Below, piece after piece: positions 24,992 to 36,293 of a DNA stretch of 64,000 nucleotides. This stretch comes from Diospyros lotus (lineage: Eukaryota > Streptophyta > Magnoliopsida > Ericales > Ebenaceae): contig NC_068347.1 of NCBI RefSeq assembly GCF_014633365.1, positions 12,491,655 to 12,555,654 on the forward strand. Reading direction: 5' to 3'. How positions within the stretch are numbered: position 1 is the first letter of the stretch; every line of letters starts with the position of its first letter. The notes under the pieces were generated by a model. The model did not search any database and was not told the DNA's origin. It was given only the letters and a program-made list of their open reading frames with translations. The translations under genes and the position numbers were made by a program.

Positions 24992-26800
24992 TTCCATCCC
25001 CCTTAAAAGAATTATGTCCTCGAAATTCACTTTACCTTACTTGTCTGCTCAAGACAACCATATTCTCAAGCAAATCACCAAACTCCCACACTTGAGAATC
25101 TCATAGCCTAACCATTGCTTACCTTTCCCTCGGGCTCTTCCCACCTCTAGGTTTCGCTTAGGCTACCAATCCTCTTGCCACTTTGGCCTTCCCGCCAACT
25201 CACACCATTGGTCGCTGGGTATGCTTACTGCAACGATGTCCATCACTTGATGGATTTTCACTAGCTCACAGCATCACTTTGCAGTCCACTTCCCATTTTC
25301 CCTATTAATCGAAACCAAAACACGCTAACATTGCATCACTGATCAGTTTACCACGATTTTACGCCAATCCCACATGCAACGTTTCCCCTGCCAATCACAC
25401 ATGGCCACGATTTTACACTAATCAAACACAACAACGTCTTAGCATTGATCATTCGCAGCAATGTCACTTCTAGTGCCCATTACACACACCGACACTCATT
25501 CAGCCATGGCATTTCATCGTCGGCCACAAACATCCATAGCCTAAGTCGATCCTCATGGTAGCATCTCATTACTGATCGACTATAACCATGTTCGCACTAT
25601 ATGGGAAGCAACCAGTTGGCTCTTTTAGCCATACTCAACCATTCATCACATGGTCTCCTATCTTGACCAACCGACCCTCAAATATCACTAGCTTACGCTT
25701 AACTCACATACCCAAACCTCATAGTGGGTAACTTCTTGCTTTAACTAATAACATGCACTACCCGAGTCCACCTCGAGCTTAACGAAGCACGCGCCATACC
25801 ACTCTCCTAACTAGGCATTCTTTCCATAGTCAACAAAAATATTGAGGCCTTTCTCATTGGCCAATACCACTCGCCAACTGGGGTCACTTACCCACATCTG
25901 GGACTCTCATCGGGCAACCCCTCTTAAATGTTCTGCACCCATACCTCATATTTTTGCTATCATAACCCATACTAGGCCTTACTCCGGCTGTCAAACCCTA
26001 CAACGAGTAAGTGATCCTACCATTTTTACTTTAAGGTTGTGGAACCTTTAACCCCAGCCCTCATCATCCCTATTGTGCATGCCACAGATCTTTAGCCCCT
26101 GCCCACGCCCATAATCATTGTGTTGCCCTGTGCATTAGGCAAGCCAACACCCAGTCATCATGACCATGTTGCTCCCATATAGGCATATCAAGTCGCAACA
26201 CCAATTTCCAGTAGCATGGCCCAGGCCCGTCACTAATTGCATCGCACCGGCAGTATGACTCCGAGCCTTCGGGTCCCACCTCTACTACCTTAAACCATCA
26301 AGGTTACACCACCACCCATGTAACGGTTTTCTAGCCAAGTTTACTAGCTTATTTTCAATTCCATTCAAACATTTCTATATTCCATAATTCCTCAACATAG
26401 CCTTACCCTCACAGGCACGAGCTTTCTTGGCCATCCTAATGCCCAATTCTCAATTTACAACTTACTTCTCAATTCGCAACTGACACCTGACCTTGAGACT
26501 CTACCAAGCCCAATGGTTCTCTTTGTCCTCCTCGACGATGACAATACCATGACAACAACGAGTCTCTTCCCAAGGTCGTTGCATCTTAAATTTCATAGGT
26601 CGTCTCATCCACTATGACCTCAATCTTGGATTAGCGTTTTCCTCATTACCTTGTCTTTCATTGAATCGCTAATTAATCCCCGAGAAACTCCAGCTTCTCC
26701 CGAATTCCTCTTGTACCTTTCATTTCCAGCGAGCTCACACCATTTGGTTAGCAGCCACATTGGCTCTAATACAATTATCGTCAACTAAGACAACCTCCTT
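24992..26800 (-). mobile_element. K3: PPT-side internal fragment
   Basis: It starts with the polypurine tract (minus strand CTTTTAAGGGGGATGGAA) and the upstream block GAATTTCGAGGACATAATT, typical of Tekay/Del 3' ends. It is colinear with 55232-56940 and 36294-37330. It breaks off near 26800 and joins an LTR fragment. No coding domain is visible. Confidence 0.8.
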
Positions 26801-26982
26801 CCAACGCTCGACGCTACTACCGCCGCTTCACCTGTTGCCGGCCACCGCCTCAGCCGTTGCATGCGCAATCACCACCAGCCGTTTCTGCCTCAGCCTCCCT
26901 CGCCACTCCCTGAGCTCCAGCACTACGGCCATGGTCGCAGCTTCTTTAGGCCGCCACTGCAATCGTCCAGCAAGCTCTCTCT

Positions 26983-27028
<46 letters not shown>

Positions 27029-27687
27029 CTCATTGGATTTTGAATTTCAAAATTTTAGCAAGCTTCCACCCAATCCACGCGTATCTATATATATATATGT
27101 AAATTAAATTACATATTAACCCCACTTATTCTCATTAATTCCACTTGGGAATTTCTAATTTCAATTTGACCCTCCTAGGCCAATAAATATTGCAAAACAT
27201 CCCCAAACCTTAATTTAATTGCCATCAAGATACCCAAAATCTCGATTTTTTTTCAAAAATTAATATCAGACTTTTACTCAAAAATATCGATTTCGTCCCT
27301 ATGCCCACACAGAACCTTTACTCCACCTGAAAATACTTCAGGGTTGCCTCACTCACAAAATCAAACCACTTCTAGGTCCCCTCAGCTTCTTGGAGGTCCC
27401 CTCTAACCATTCGGTTCAAGCAACCATTCAGCCTTATATAGAAATTAGTCTGGAAACCATTCCCAATTTGATTACTTTTAGTGTTATTAGCCTCGCCTCA
27501 AGAAGCTCACCAATCTCTTACCCTCTTCCCTGGAGATCCAAGTCCCAGGGCACTCCCTGCCACTAATTCGATAATTTTATTAATTAAATTTCTGAAACCG
27601 ACTTTCAGGCTTCCTGGACCACCTGAGATCCTTCCAAATCACTGGAAATTATTTATTTTGCAATACCATGTAATACCGAGTATTACA
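26801..27687 (-). mobile_element. K3: U3-side LTR fragment
   Basis: Aligns with 24090-24991. On the minus strand it begins TGTAATACTCGGTATTACA at 27687; its U5 half and the PBS are deleted. Confidence 0.82.
26984..27024. repeat. (CT)n microsatellite
   Basis: An almost pure run of CT dinucleotides within the K LTR fragment; shorter CT runs occupy the same place in other K LTRs. Confidence 0.95.
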
Positions 27688-28135
27688 TATGGTCTACCCA
27701 TCCTTGGATGAAATCATGATTTGTGCCCATTCCCTTGCTTGGTTGACCTTTTTGGTAATATTCAATTCATGTTGAATCTTGTTGAAAGCTTAAATAGGGT
27801 TTGATTCACCCTATCTTTCTTAAGGAATGATGCTTTCTTGTTTAAGGTGTAGCTTAAGAAAGACTTAGGTGTTGTCTTGCTTATATTCTTTGACTAATCA
27901 ACATTGCTATCTAATTCTTAGTGCAACCATTGAAATTGACATCTGCAGGCATAGGATTGGGAAGGAAAGGGCATGGACATAAATATATGTGTTCATTTAT
28001 GATGGTTGCGATTTGGCTGGTGGCCATAGAGATTGTAATGTGAGGATGACATAACCTAGGCATGTGAGAATATATTTGTGTATGGGAGTTAGCCCTATCA
28101 ACTAAAACATGGTATAGCATGAATGCCGGGACATG

Positions 28136-28463
28136 GGATTATCATGCCAGTGGGCTTATGCCCGACCGTGGTTATCATGCCGGTAAGCTTATGCTTAACT
28201 GTGGTTATCATACTAGTGGGTTTATGCCCGACCATGGTTATTATGTCGATGGTTTATGCCCAACCCTGGTTATCATGCCGGTGGGCTTATGCTTGACCCT
28301 GGTTATCATGCTGGTGGGTTTATACCTATTATGGTTATCATGCCAATGGGTTTATGCTCGACTGTGGTTATCATGCCGATGGGCTTATGCTTAACCGTGG
28401 TTATCATCCCAGTGGGCTTATGCCCGACTGTGGGTGTTATGCCGACAGTTAGTGCCCGGCCGT
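28136..28463. repeat. 33-bp minisatellite, about 10 copies
   Basis: The unit resembles GGTTATCATGCCGGTGGGCT followed by TATGCCCGACCGT. Copies differ at several sites and the last is degenerate. Because 33 is divisible by three, it gives spurious 11-residue peptide repeats (YHAGGLMP...). It lies in LTR M. Confidence 0.93.
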
Positions 28464-28539
28464 GGGAGCTACGGCTCGTAATGCCGCCTAGTGTGGACTA
28501 GGGCATGGGTGGATATTGTTCCACAATTGGTAATGGAGT

Positions 28540-28632
28540 ACTGTGGGTTTGAGTCCTCCATCAGCCATATCTTATGATGCGTAAGACTGTGGGTTTGAGT
28601 CCCACAACAGCCTTATCTTATGATGCATAAGA
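28540..28632. repeat. 46-bp direct duplication
   Basis: Two copies of a unit beginning CTGTGGGTTTGAGTCC and ending CTTATGATGCRTAAGA. Each holds a sequence close to a pol III B box. Confidence 0.8.
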
Positions 28633-28838
28633 CTGTAGCATCACAGGCGAGTGCTAGTGCTGTAGAGTGAATTGGATTTATAGGCACAGAGTGGGTTGCC
28701 TTGTGACATGAATGTACCATACTGCAAGATAATGGGTGTTGTGCTTAAAGCATTAGATGGGTTGCAGAGACTATATAATAGCGAGGCTACCGGAGTGTGC
28801 CTTATCCATGCTATTGTAGGAGTTTATTACTTGTGTAG

Positions 28839-31170
28839 TACACCCCGTCTTGTCAGGTGTGCCACTATAAGGAGTTACTGAGATTTTCGCCAATACATAA
28901 GATCCATACACGCATAGTGTTTCCAAAGAATAATCTTCACAAGCTAACAAAATCTTAGAACCCTAGTCCAGCCTTTGTATTATTAAGACCAACAGATCTA
29001 AGCTAAACAAAACATAACCTCACAAAACGGAAATAACAAAACTTGATATCAAAGGATATTATAACCGTTCATACAAACCATCTTCCAAACAAAATAAGGA
29101 TACATAATTGAAAGAAAACATAAATATCATCTAACACACTCGTACTTTCTCAACTCTATCCGATCACGTCCTCATCCCTATTGCGACCCTCGTCTGGAAC
29201 GTTTGAATGTTCCAAGGGTAGACCCATATTAGATGTTGAATCATCTAAGTGATGGCATATAAACAGTTTTATAGAATGTATGAAATGAACATAAGCATAG
29301 CATATACAAAATAACATGACACGTCAACCTTGAGAAATCTCCCTAGCATACTCAACCTCCCGTGGAAAATCCATTTCACATCATACCGTTGGGATTGACC
29401 TTGCCGTGGCATACTTAACCTCAAGGTGCACAACATCATCACCTGAACAACAGAGATTAACCTGGCGGTCCTGGCCCCATTCTCAAGAAGACCCCATCCC
29501 ATCCCACCGGATTATGACATGAATTTAACATAATAATGCAACGAAAACCACTTGCCACACATTTTCACAGTCATATCCAGTTGATGCATCACATGAAAAA
29601 TAACTTGATATGCACAGTATGCTTAAAAACAAATAGGTAGTACTTCCACATGAAACAACCACCCCTAAGTGAAATCATAGAGCGAACCTTGGGCCAAACC
29701 ACCCACATAAATCACACTAAGTTTTGAAGAGACTGCTCACTCACATTGGACAATAAATTGACGCGTTCCTTGAAAAATGTGTCGACCTCGATTAACGTGT
29801 AAAACCCCAACACTTGTAGTGGTCTTTCCTAGCTAATAATTATCCAAGGAAATCAATATTTATTATTTTCCTAATTTTCTCTATAATTTCCTTAATTTTC
29901 CTTATTTTTCTTTATTTTCCATAACTTCCCTTCTCTTTGAAAATTTGTAGTAAATACATAACACCTATTTTCACCAAATATTTTTCCACTAATATTCCTA
30001 AAATAATTTTCTAAAAATTTGAAAATTAATTTCAAAATTTTCTAGTACCTCACACACCAAGGGAGTAGCTTACGAGTGGGATCTGTGCATGCAACACACG
30101 CGCCTTGTCTTCTCCGATTGTCTTCTTTGACGACGGCTGGCTGCGATGATCTCCGATGGCTAAACTAATTAAACCGCCTTGTAGCTCTTCTCGAGGCGAT
30201 CCTAGAGGTGCCCCTAAACATTGGAAAACACCACCAGAAAGGCCCTTAATGGACGTTTACAGGTTTCGATCCGGCAAAGCCTGATTTTTGGCCAACTCTC
30301 TGAAACCCCTTAAATCCTACACCAAACCCTCCCAAATTCTCCAAAAATGCTCCTAAGAACTCAAGGAACAAAAGCCTTATGCTCTCAAGGCTCGATTCTT
30401 GCTAAAACTCCTAAACTTGCCTTCGATTTTGAATGAAACCCTCGGCCCTTTGAACCCTATTTATACCTGTTTTTCACCAAAATTTTGACCATACATAAGC
30501 TTTCCCATACCCTAAGCTTCAAATCTGATCATTACAAGCCTCGAATCGAGTTAAACAACGATGAAAAATCCTTTAAAATTTTGGCCAGATTTTTTATTAT
30601 TCAAAATCAATTTTCAAACTAATCATCGTCGATCCCGGCCAATGCCCTTGCCCAATCAAGTCATGATGGCCTGGAGAGCAATCCTGACTCCCTTGGAATC
30701 CTCGTCAACAGTCGCTGCAAAGTTGGTCCGTGATTTGTAGGTTTCACACCTGTTTTCTATTATTTCCACTTTCACCCCTCAACCTTTGATATTTCACGTT
30801 TCTGCCCTTATCATTCAAACCCCGGATTTTTCACTTATTTCATTAGACCCCATAAGTTTAGGATGTCTTGATACACCCCCAGAAGTTTAGGAAAAACCTC
30901 ATTTTAACCAACCTAGATCAAATTCTAAATTCTACACTTTGGCCCGAATGTCCTTAATTGCGCATTTGATCCTAAATTTCCTCGAATCTCTTGGTTTTTG
31001 AGAACCCTTGACTCTTTGGACATTTTTACCCTCCAAGTTTCATTTTGGTGAAGTCACTTACCTTTTTGTTCATGTTTTGAAATTTATACATTGGCCCGAA
31101 AGTATGATAAACTGCATTTAGACCCAAAAGATTTCTAAAATACTTTTGATATAAAATTCTGGGTATTACA
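28839..31170 (-). mobile_element. N1: solo LTR of family N
   Basis: On the minus strand it begins TGTAATACCCAG at 31170 and ends GACGGGGTGTA at 28839. It is flanked by TGTAG at 28834-28838 and 31171-31175, a 5-bp TSD. The terminal CA seems lost through a small deletion. The middle and U5 regions match N2 in opposite orientation (for example 29300-29410 against 32960-33090), while U3 has diverged. No PBS or PPT flanks it, so it is a solo LTR. No coding region. Confidence 0.75.
30458..30466 (-). promoter_or_regulatory. TATA box of N1
   Basis: Minus-strand TATAAATAG within GGTATAAATAGGGTTC, in the position of the N2 box. Confidence 0.6.
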
Positions 31171-31204
31171 TGTAGATTGTACAAATCTCTGTTATGATTA
31201 TGAC

Positions 31205-33335
31205 TGTAATACCCAGGAAAATTCTTAATGGTATAAATGGCATTTTATGAAGGGTATAAATGGAATTATCAAAAGAATGAGGCTTTAAAGATCACTATTG
31301 TAGTCTTAAGCGATCGAATCAGCTGAAGGGAGTACCCTGGACCCTAGATGATTAAGGAAAATGCAATGGTATTGACGAGAAATACGAGATATGATTTTAT
31401 GCATAAAAAGAAGTGGGATCGGGAACAGTTTTCGATACAGCTAAAATGCAGCTGCGAATTAGGCTCAGAAATCGAATTGTTATAAGGGACTTCCGAGAAG
31501 TCAATGGAAGGCTGAGGGGGCTTCGATTTTTCATAAGAAACAACCCTTCAGTGGTTTCAGGATGAAACAATAGCCCGGTGAGGACACTGGGGCGGAATCG
31601 TCTTTATCGAGTAATCTTCTACTATTAATTTCATGTTTTCGGTATTGAAATGCAAATTAATTCGATGTTTAAGGGTATAGTTGTAATAAGGAAATTGTCC
31701 AAGTGAAATTAAGATTGAAATTAGGGGGTTAATGTGTAATTTCTTTATATTAATAGTGTAATATATATAGATATACATATATATAATACGCATGTGCGTG
31801 TGTGCGTGGTGGCTGGTTTCTGCGAAGCTTCTAGGAAGCTTCATGGTCGAATTGCTTGGAGTAGTGGCCAAGTTTGGATCCAAGAGTGGTGTCCAAGCAA
31901 GGTTAAGTCGGTGGAGAGCCTATAAATAGGGAGCAAATTGAGAGCAAATAGCAGGAATGGAAATGAAGAAGGTTGCAAGTTATGGCTAAACAGAGAGCGA
32001 GCTTGGGCGAGCAAATAGCTGAGGTGATCAAAGAGAAGCTGGGAGGCGATGCAAAAGGCTAAAGGCAGCCACGGGGATGGCCGGAAGCAGCCAGAGCAAG
32101 CCAAACCAGCTTGCGGCAGCCATGGCTGCAAGCTTTCAGCATGTTCGAGCTGGCTGGGGCGGTTGGCAGCGGCTAAGGCGATGGCTCAGCAGTGGTGCGA
32201 CGGGTCTGAGGTAGCTTGGTTGAGGCTCGAGAGGCGGCCAATTGGAGCAAGCAAAGCCATGGGAGCCATGGCTGCAACCGGTTGCAGCGAGCAACAACCA
32301 GCCACAGCCAACAACAGCCATAGGCAGCAGTGCGTGCGTGGCGGCGAGGATAACAAGGCCACGGGCGGCCGAAGAAGACAATGGCAAGGTCGGTAACACG
32401 GTGGTATGACGGCTAGCGAAGCTGGATGTGCATGCATGGTAGGCGCGGGAGTTGCAGGTCGCGTGGAAGAAGAAAGTAGGGGAGAAGAAAGAAAGAAGAA
32501 GAAAAGAAAAGAAAAGAAAGAAAAGAAAAGGAAAATAGAGAAAATGAGGAAAAATGGAAGAAAAATTATAAAAAATTCCAGAAAATTTTGAGGATTAATT
32601 TGAGGCTAGAGGAGCATGAGGTGAGGATTAATTTGAGGCGAAAATTAACTTTTCGCATAAGGTGAGTGGTCTGTCTCTAGTTTTTCCCTTGTTTTGGAAA
32701 TGTCTTAGTGTGAGTGTAGTGAGTTCAGGTGAGCGGACTTACCAGAACTCGGGATGCTATGCTTATGCGTTTTATTTATGTATTTATGGCATCATTTGCA
32801 TATTGATCATGTGGTATATTGCATCAACTATTTTTACTTATAAAAGAGTCGGTGCATGGCGTGTGATTTTCATATCATTGGGGCATTGGTTTTTCGTGTC
32901 GTTGTTGGGTCCGTATGGGACGGGATGGGGTCTACTTGAGAATGGGACAAAGTTAATCCAAGTGAACGAGTGACATGGTAGGGCACTCGAGAGATTAAGT
33001 ATGTCGTGGCAAGGTCAACCCCAACGGTGTGTGGAATGGATTTTCCACAGGAGGTTGAGTATGTCAAGGAGATTTCTCAAGTTAGACATGTTTGCATGTT
33101 GTCGTATTGTCTATGTATGCCATGCTCGTATGTCTTTCATGCATTATGTAAACTGTTCATGCCATCACTTAGATGTTTTATCATCTAACCTGGGTTATGC
33201 CTCGACTAGGGTTCTCGGGATTCGTTATCTGCATGTGAAGATTGTTTTTGAAATCACCGCGCATGATGAACTTGAAAAAAAAAGATTCCTGGAAATACCC
33301 TTATAGTGACATGCTTGGCGAGGCGGGGTATTACA
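31205..33335 (+). mobile_element. N2: solo LTR of family N
   Basis: The 2131-bp LTR begins TGTAATACCCAGG and ends GCGGGGTATTACA. It is flanked by ATGAC at 31200-31204 and 33336-33340, a perfect 5-bp TSD, with no PBS or PPT next to it. A TATA box lies at 31921. A GC-rich stretch rich in GCA/GCC codons (32040-32400) yields chance ORFs on both strands, and a purine tract (32470-32590) follows. Confidence 0.88.
31921..31930 (+). promoter_or_regulatory. TATA box of N2
   Basis: TATAAATAGG preceded by GAGAGCC, a canonical plant core promoter sequence, about 715 bp into the LTR. Confidence 0.7.
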
Positions 33336-33789
33336 ATGACCATAATATTCCATGTTACAATTCTGCCTGTATTACTCTATGCCATGATCCTACCATATAT
33401 TGTTTGTTAATGTGTACTGAGTCTATGTTTTGATATATCTTATGCTATATTTCGTTGTATTATACTTGTTGGGCCTTGCGGCTCATTCCTTCTCTTTAGA
33501 TCATTCTGGGTGTAGGTAAAGCGAAGGATGAGAGGGGTCCTAGTAGGGCATGATCTATTGGGTTAGATGTATACAGAGCTCACCTGAATAAAAGGTTTTG
33601 GGGGCGTTTGTTAGCTGGTTGGGTTGTACTGTGTTATTGGTTGTATTTTATTATTAGGGTTTGTTGTATTCCCCTTTGGGATAACCTAATGAAATGTAAA
33701 TGATAATAATTATTTTGTTCTGTATAAAGAAAAAAAATGGTGGAATTCTTGTTATTTGTTGTATTGGACCTCCGGGTCATTACATGATC

Positions 33790-34113
33790 CATCACATGCA
33801 TCACATTCGGTAGATGTTCAACTAACATTTACCCACATGTCTACTATATCTATCGCATGGATTATGACATGTGACTCACCATCCTTTATCATTAGCATCT
33901 GATACTAACCAAATGTAGTAGCTCATGTGCCAGTCCGTAATCGATTAATCATAGACCATTTCTGAGAAATCTAAGGACTGGAAATTAACCTTTAAGAAAA
34001 TCTAAACCCGAAAGTCTTTGTCACATATTCTTAAACCTTAAGAATAAGACTATCGTCGGGAAATCTAAGGGCTCATTCATATGATTGATTGGAGAGATAT
34101 AAATGAAGATATG
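33790..34113 (-). mobile_element. Copia-like LTR remnant, right part
   Basis: Continuation of 19159-20556 beyond the M insertion. It is cut on the right by the K4 LTR, whose left flanking 5 bp are ATATG. No gene. Confidence 0.45.
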
Positions 34114-36293
34114 TGTAATGACCCGCTCCCAATTACGGGTGCCACCAGTGAATAATCGATTAGATTACTCACACGACAAACCAACAACTGAAGGGTAGGA
34201 CTACGTTTCATCATGAAACACCCTAGGTGGGGACTAGGCTTCGCCCTTCCCTTCGCTCCACTAGAGGGATCGGTCCCAAACACAGACAAGAAAACACAAC
34301 GGAATAAGAACCGAAACCCGAGTGAGCTTCACCTTTCTTCAGCTTGCCTCATAGCAAGCTAAAGGTGACCCAGGCACAAAGCTAGCATATCAAAAATTTG
34401 CTGAATACTGGGAATTTATGGGAGCACGTAATGCAAAAATGCAATGAAACATGGGTAGTCTTCCATGCCCTCATAACCTCCATAGGTTAAGGCACCGACC
34501 AACCCTTTCCACCACACTAGACCACCATATGGCCATAAGTATACTAGAACTGATATCATGCAAACGTTAACCAATACATTCAGCTCATAAAGAAACACTT
34601 ACAAAGGCAAGCAAGACAACCACCCTCGGGGTCATCCCTTACCTGGCTCGAAGCCTCTCATGCCTCGCACGAACTCCAGCTTGAAACTCAAGCTCCTCTA
34701 GGATCACTGCCTTCTTGATGGAACCTAGATACAAACACACTAAAAACCCAACTCCATTAACATCAGATATAAAACCAATGCCCTCAACTTCTCCATATGC
34801 CGCAAAACCACCCATCAACAAATTTCCAACCAACCATAAGCAAGAATTTTATACACCTAACACTCATTCAACATTATCTCGCACAATGGATTAATTCAAA
34901 AGAAAATAACTCATTTACCTGAATCTAACCGGAGGAGAAAATCGGTCAAACGCCCACACCGGTATTACCTCATTGGCCGCAAATCTTGCACCCAAATCTC
35001 TGATTTCAAGCCTCTGACATGCTTCTCGAGTCCCAAAATGATTTTCAGACTTTTCCCCAAATTTTCTGGAATCTTCTAGCATTTTTTTCCTATTTTTCTC
35101 CATTTTCCATATTTTCTTTATTTTTTGCTTTTATTTTCTATTTTATCTTTTTTCTCTTCTCCTTCCTTCCCGCGCATCTTTTTCGTCTGCTCTTCACCGC
35201 GCATGGTCACTGGCCTCCCACGATGCCGCCAATCCGCTCACCTCTGCTGGCTGCTCCTCGCTACCACACGATCACTGGCCACCGCCGCCTCAGGTGCGAG
35301 CCACCACGTGACCACAAACCGACCTCCCACACCGCGAGCCCCCCACGAGTGCCACCCCTGTGTGCTGCAACTCCACCGTGCCCAACATGGCCGCTGCCAC
35401 AAGCAGCTCCAATGCCTCCAGTCGTCAACGCCACCGCCTCAGCTCGCTGCCACCCCGTCGGTCGCCTCCACGTGCTCCACCTAGCATCGACGGTGGTCTG
35501 CCGTTGCTTTCTCTGCCTCGCGTCGGCCATGGCCGCCATCACCACGGCTTCTTCTTCTAGCCACCGACCAACCTCGCGGCCTCTCCTTCTCGATCTCTTT
35601 CTCTTTCTCGCACTTTCGCTCTATCTCCCTCTCATGCTCTCTGTATTCAAAATTCAGAGGCAACACGTGAGGAAGCGAAGCTTCCTCTCCCATTTACACG
35701 CACACACAACCATATATATATATATGTGTGTGTGTGTGAATTAAATTACACATTAACCCCATTTAATCTTATTAATTCCACTTGAGGAATTTATTATTTA
35801 CACTTGCGCCCTCCCAGCTCTTAATTAATTATCATCAGCCACTCCCAACTCGATTTCTTCGAAAATTAATATCCAGCTTTTACTCAAAAATACCGATTTC
35901 ATCCCTGCACCTGCACGGGACCTTTATTCCACCCAAAAATGCTTGAGGGTTGCTTACTCACAAAACCGAACAACCCTTAGGGTCCCCTCAGCTTCCCGGG
36001 GGTTCCCTACAACCTTTCAATATTGGCACCCATTCGGGCTTATACATAATTTATTCCGAAAATTATTCCCGATTGAACTGCTTCCAGCGTCACTAGCCTC
36101 ACCTCGAGATGCTCACCAATCTCATGACCTATTTCCTAGACATCTAAGTCCCGGGGCATTCCCTGTCATCATTTCAACAATTTTATTAATTAATTTCTCA
36201 AAACCGACCATTGGGCTTCTTGAACCACCCGAGGTCCTTTCAAAATAATCAAAAAATATTTATTTTTCAATACCATGAAATACGGGTATTACA
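34114..36293 (-). mobile_element. K4: 3' LTR
   Basis: On the minus strand it starts at 36293 (TGTAATACCCGTATTTCA, palindrome slightly decayed) and ends at 34114 (GGGTCATTACA). It lacks about 350 bp corresponding to 41236-41588 of its partner LTR, with the double hairpin inside the lost part. An AT/GT microsatellite (35715-35740) marks the likely TATA region. The 241-aa plus-strand ORF (35019-35744) is antisense, Phe-rich and then Pro/Ser/Ala/His-rich, and I do not consider it a gene. Confidence 0.85.

Larger units (their letters stand above)
20557..33784 (+). mobile_element. M: LTR (probably solo), split by three later insertions
   Basis: The unit starts TGTAATGACCCC at 20557 and ends CGGGTCATTACA at 33784, flanked by the 5-bp duplication TGATC (20552-20556 and 33785-33789). 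Its own sequence is 20557-21548, 27688-28838, 31171-31204 and 33336-33784, about 2.6 kb in all, the size of a single LTR. A TATA box lies at 20708-20715. A phrase near 21110-21160 resembles one near 27790-27835, so an alternative is the remains of two LTRs. No protein-coding sequence. Confidence 0.7.

Noticed and set aside
28136..28463. CRISPR array
   Set aside because: The units are contiguous diverged tandem repeats without spacers, in a plant transposon.
28119..28501. Repeat protein encoded by the YHAGGLMP-type repeats
   Set aside because: The periodic peptide is the translation of a 33-bp DNA minisatellite. Both frames end soon after the array, and unit changes are not synonymous.
32049..32399. 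Overlapping ORFs on both strands as genes
   Set aside because: They come from a GCA/GCC-rich patch in the N2 LTR; no domain, and the homologous patch is not kept in N1.
28839..33335. A single large inverted repeat (foldback or MITE-like element)
   Set aside because: Each arm has its own TG...CA-type ends and its own TSD, so they are independent solo LTR insertions.
35019..35744. 241-aa ORF as a host proline-rich or membrane protein gene
   Set aside because: It lies wholly within the K4 LTR, antisense to the element. Its composition follows the base bias, and other K LTRs carry broken or shifted versions.
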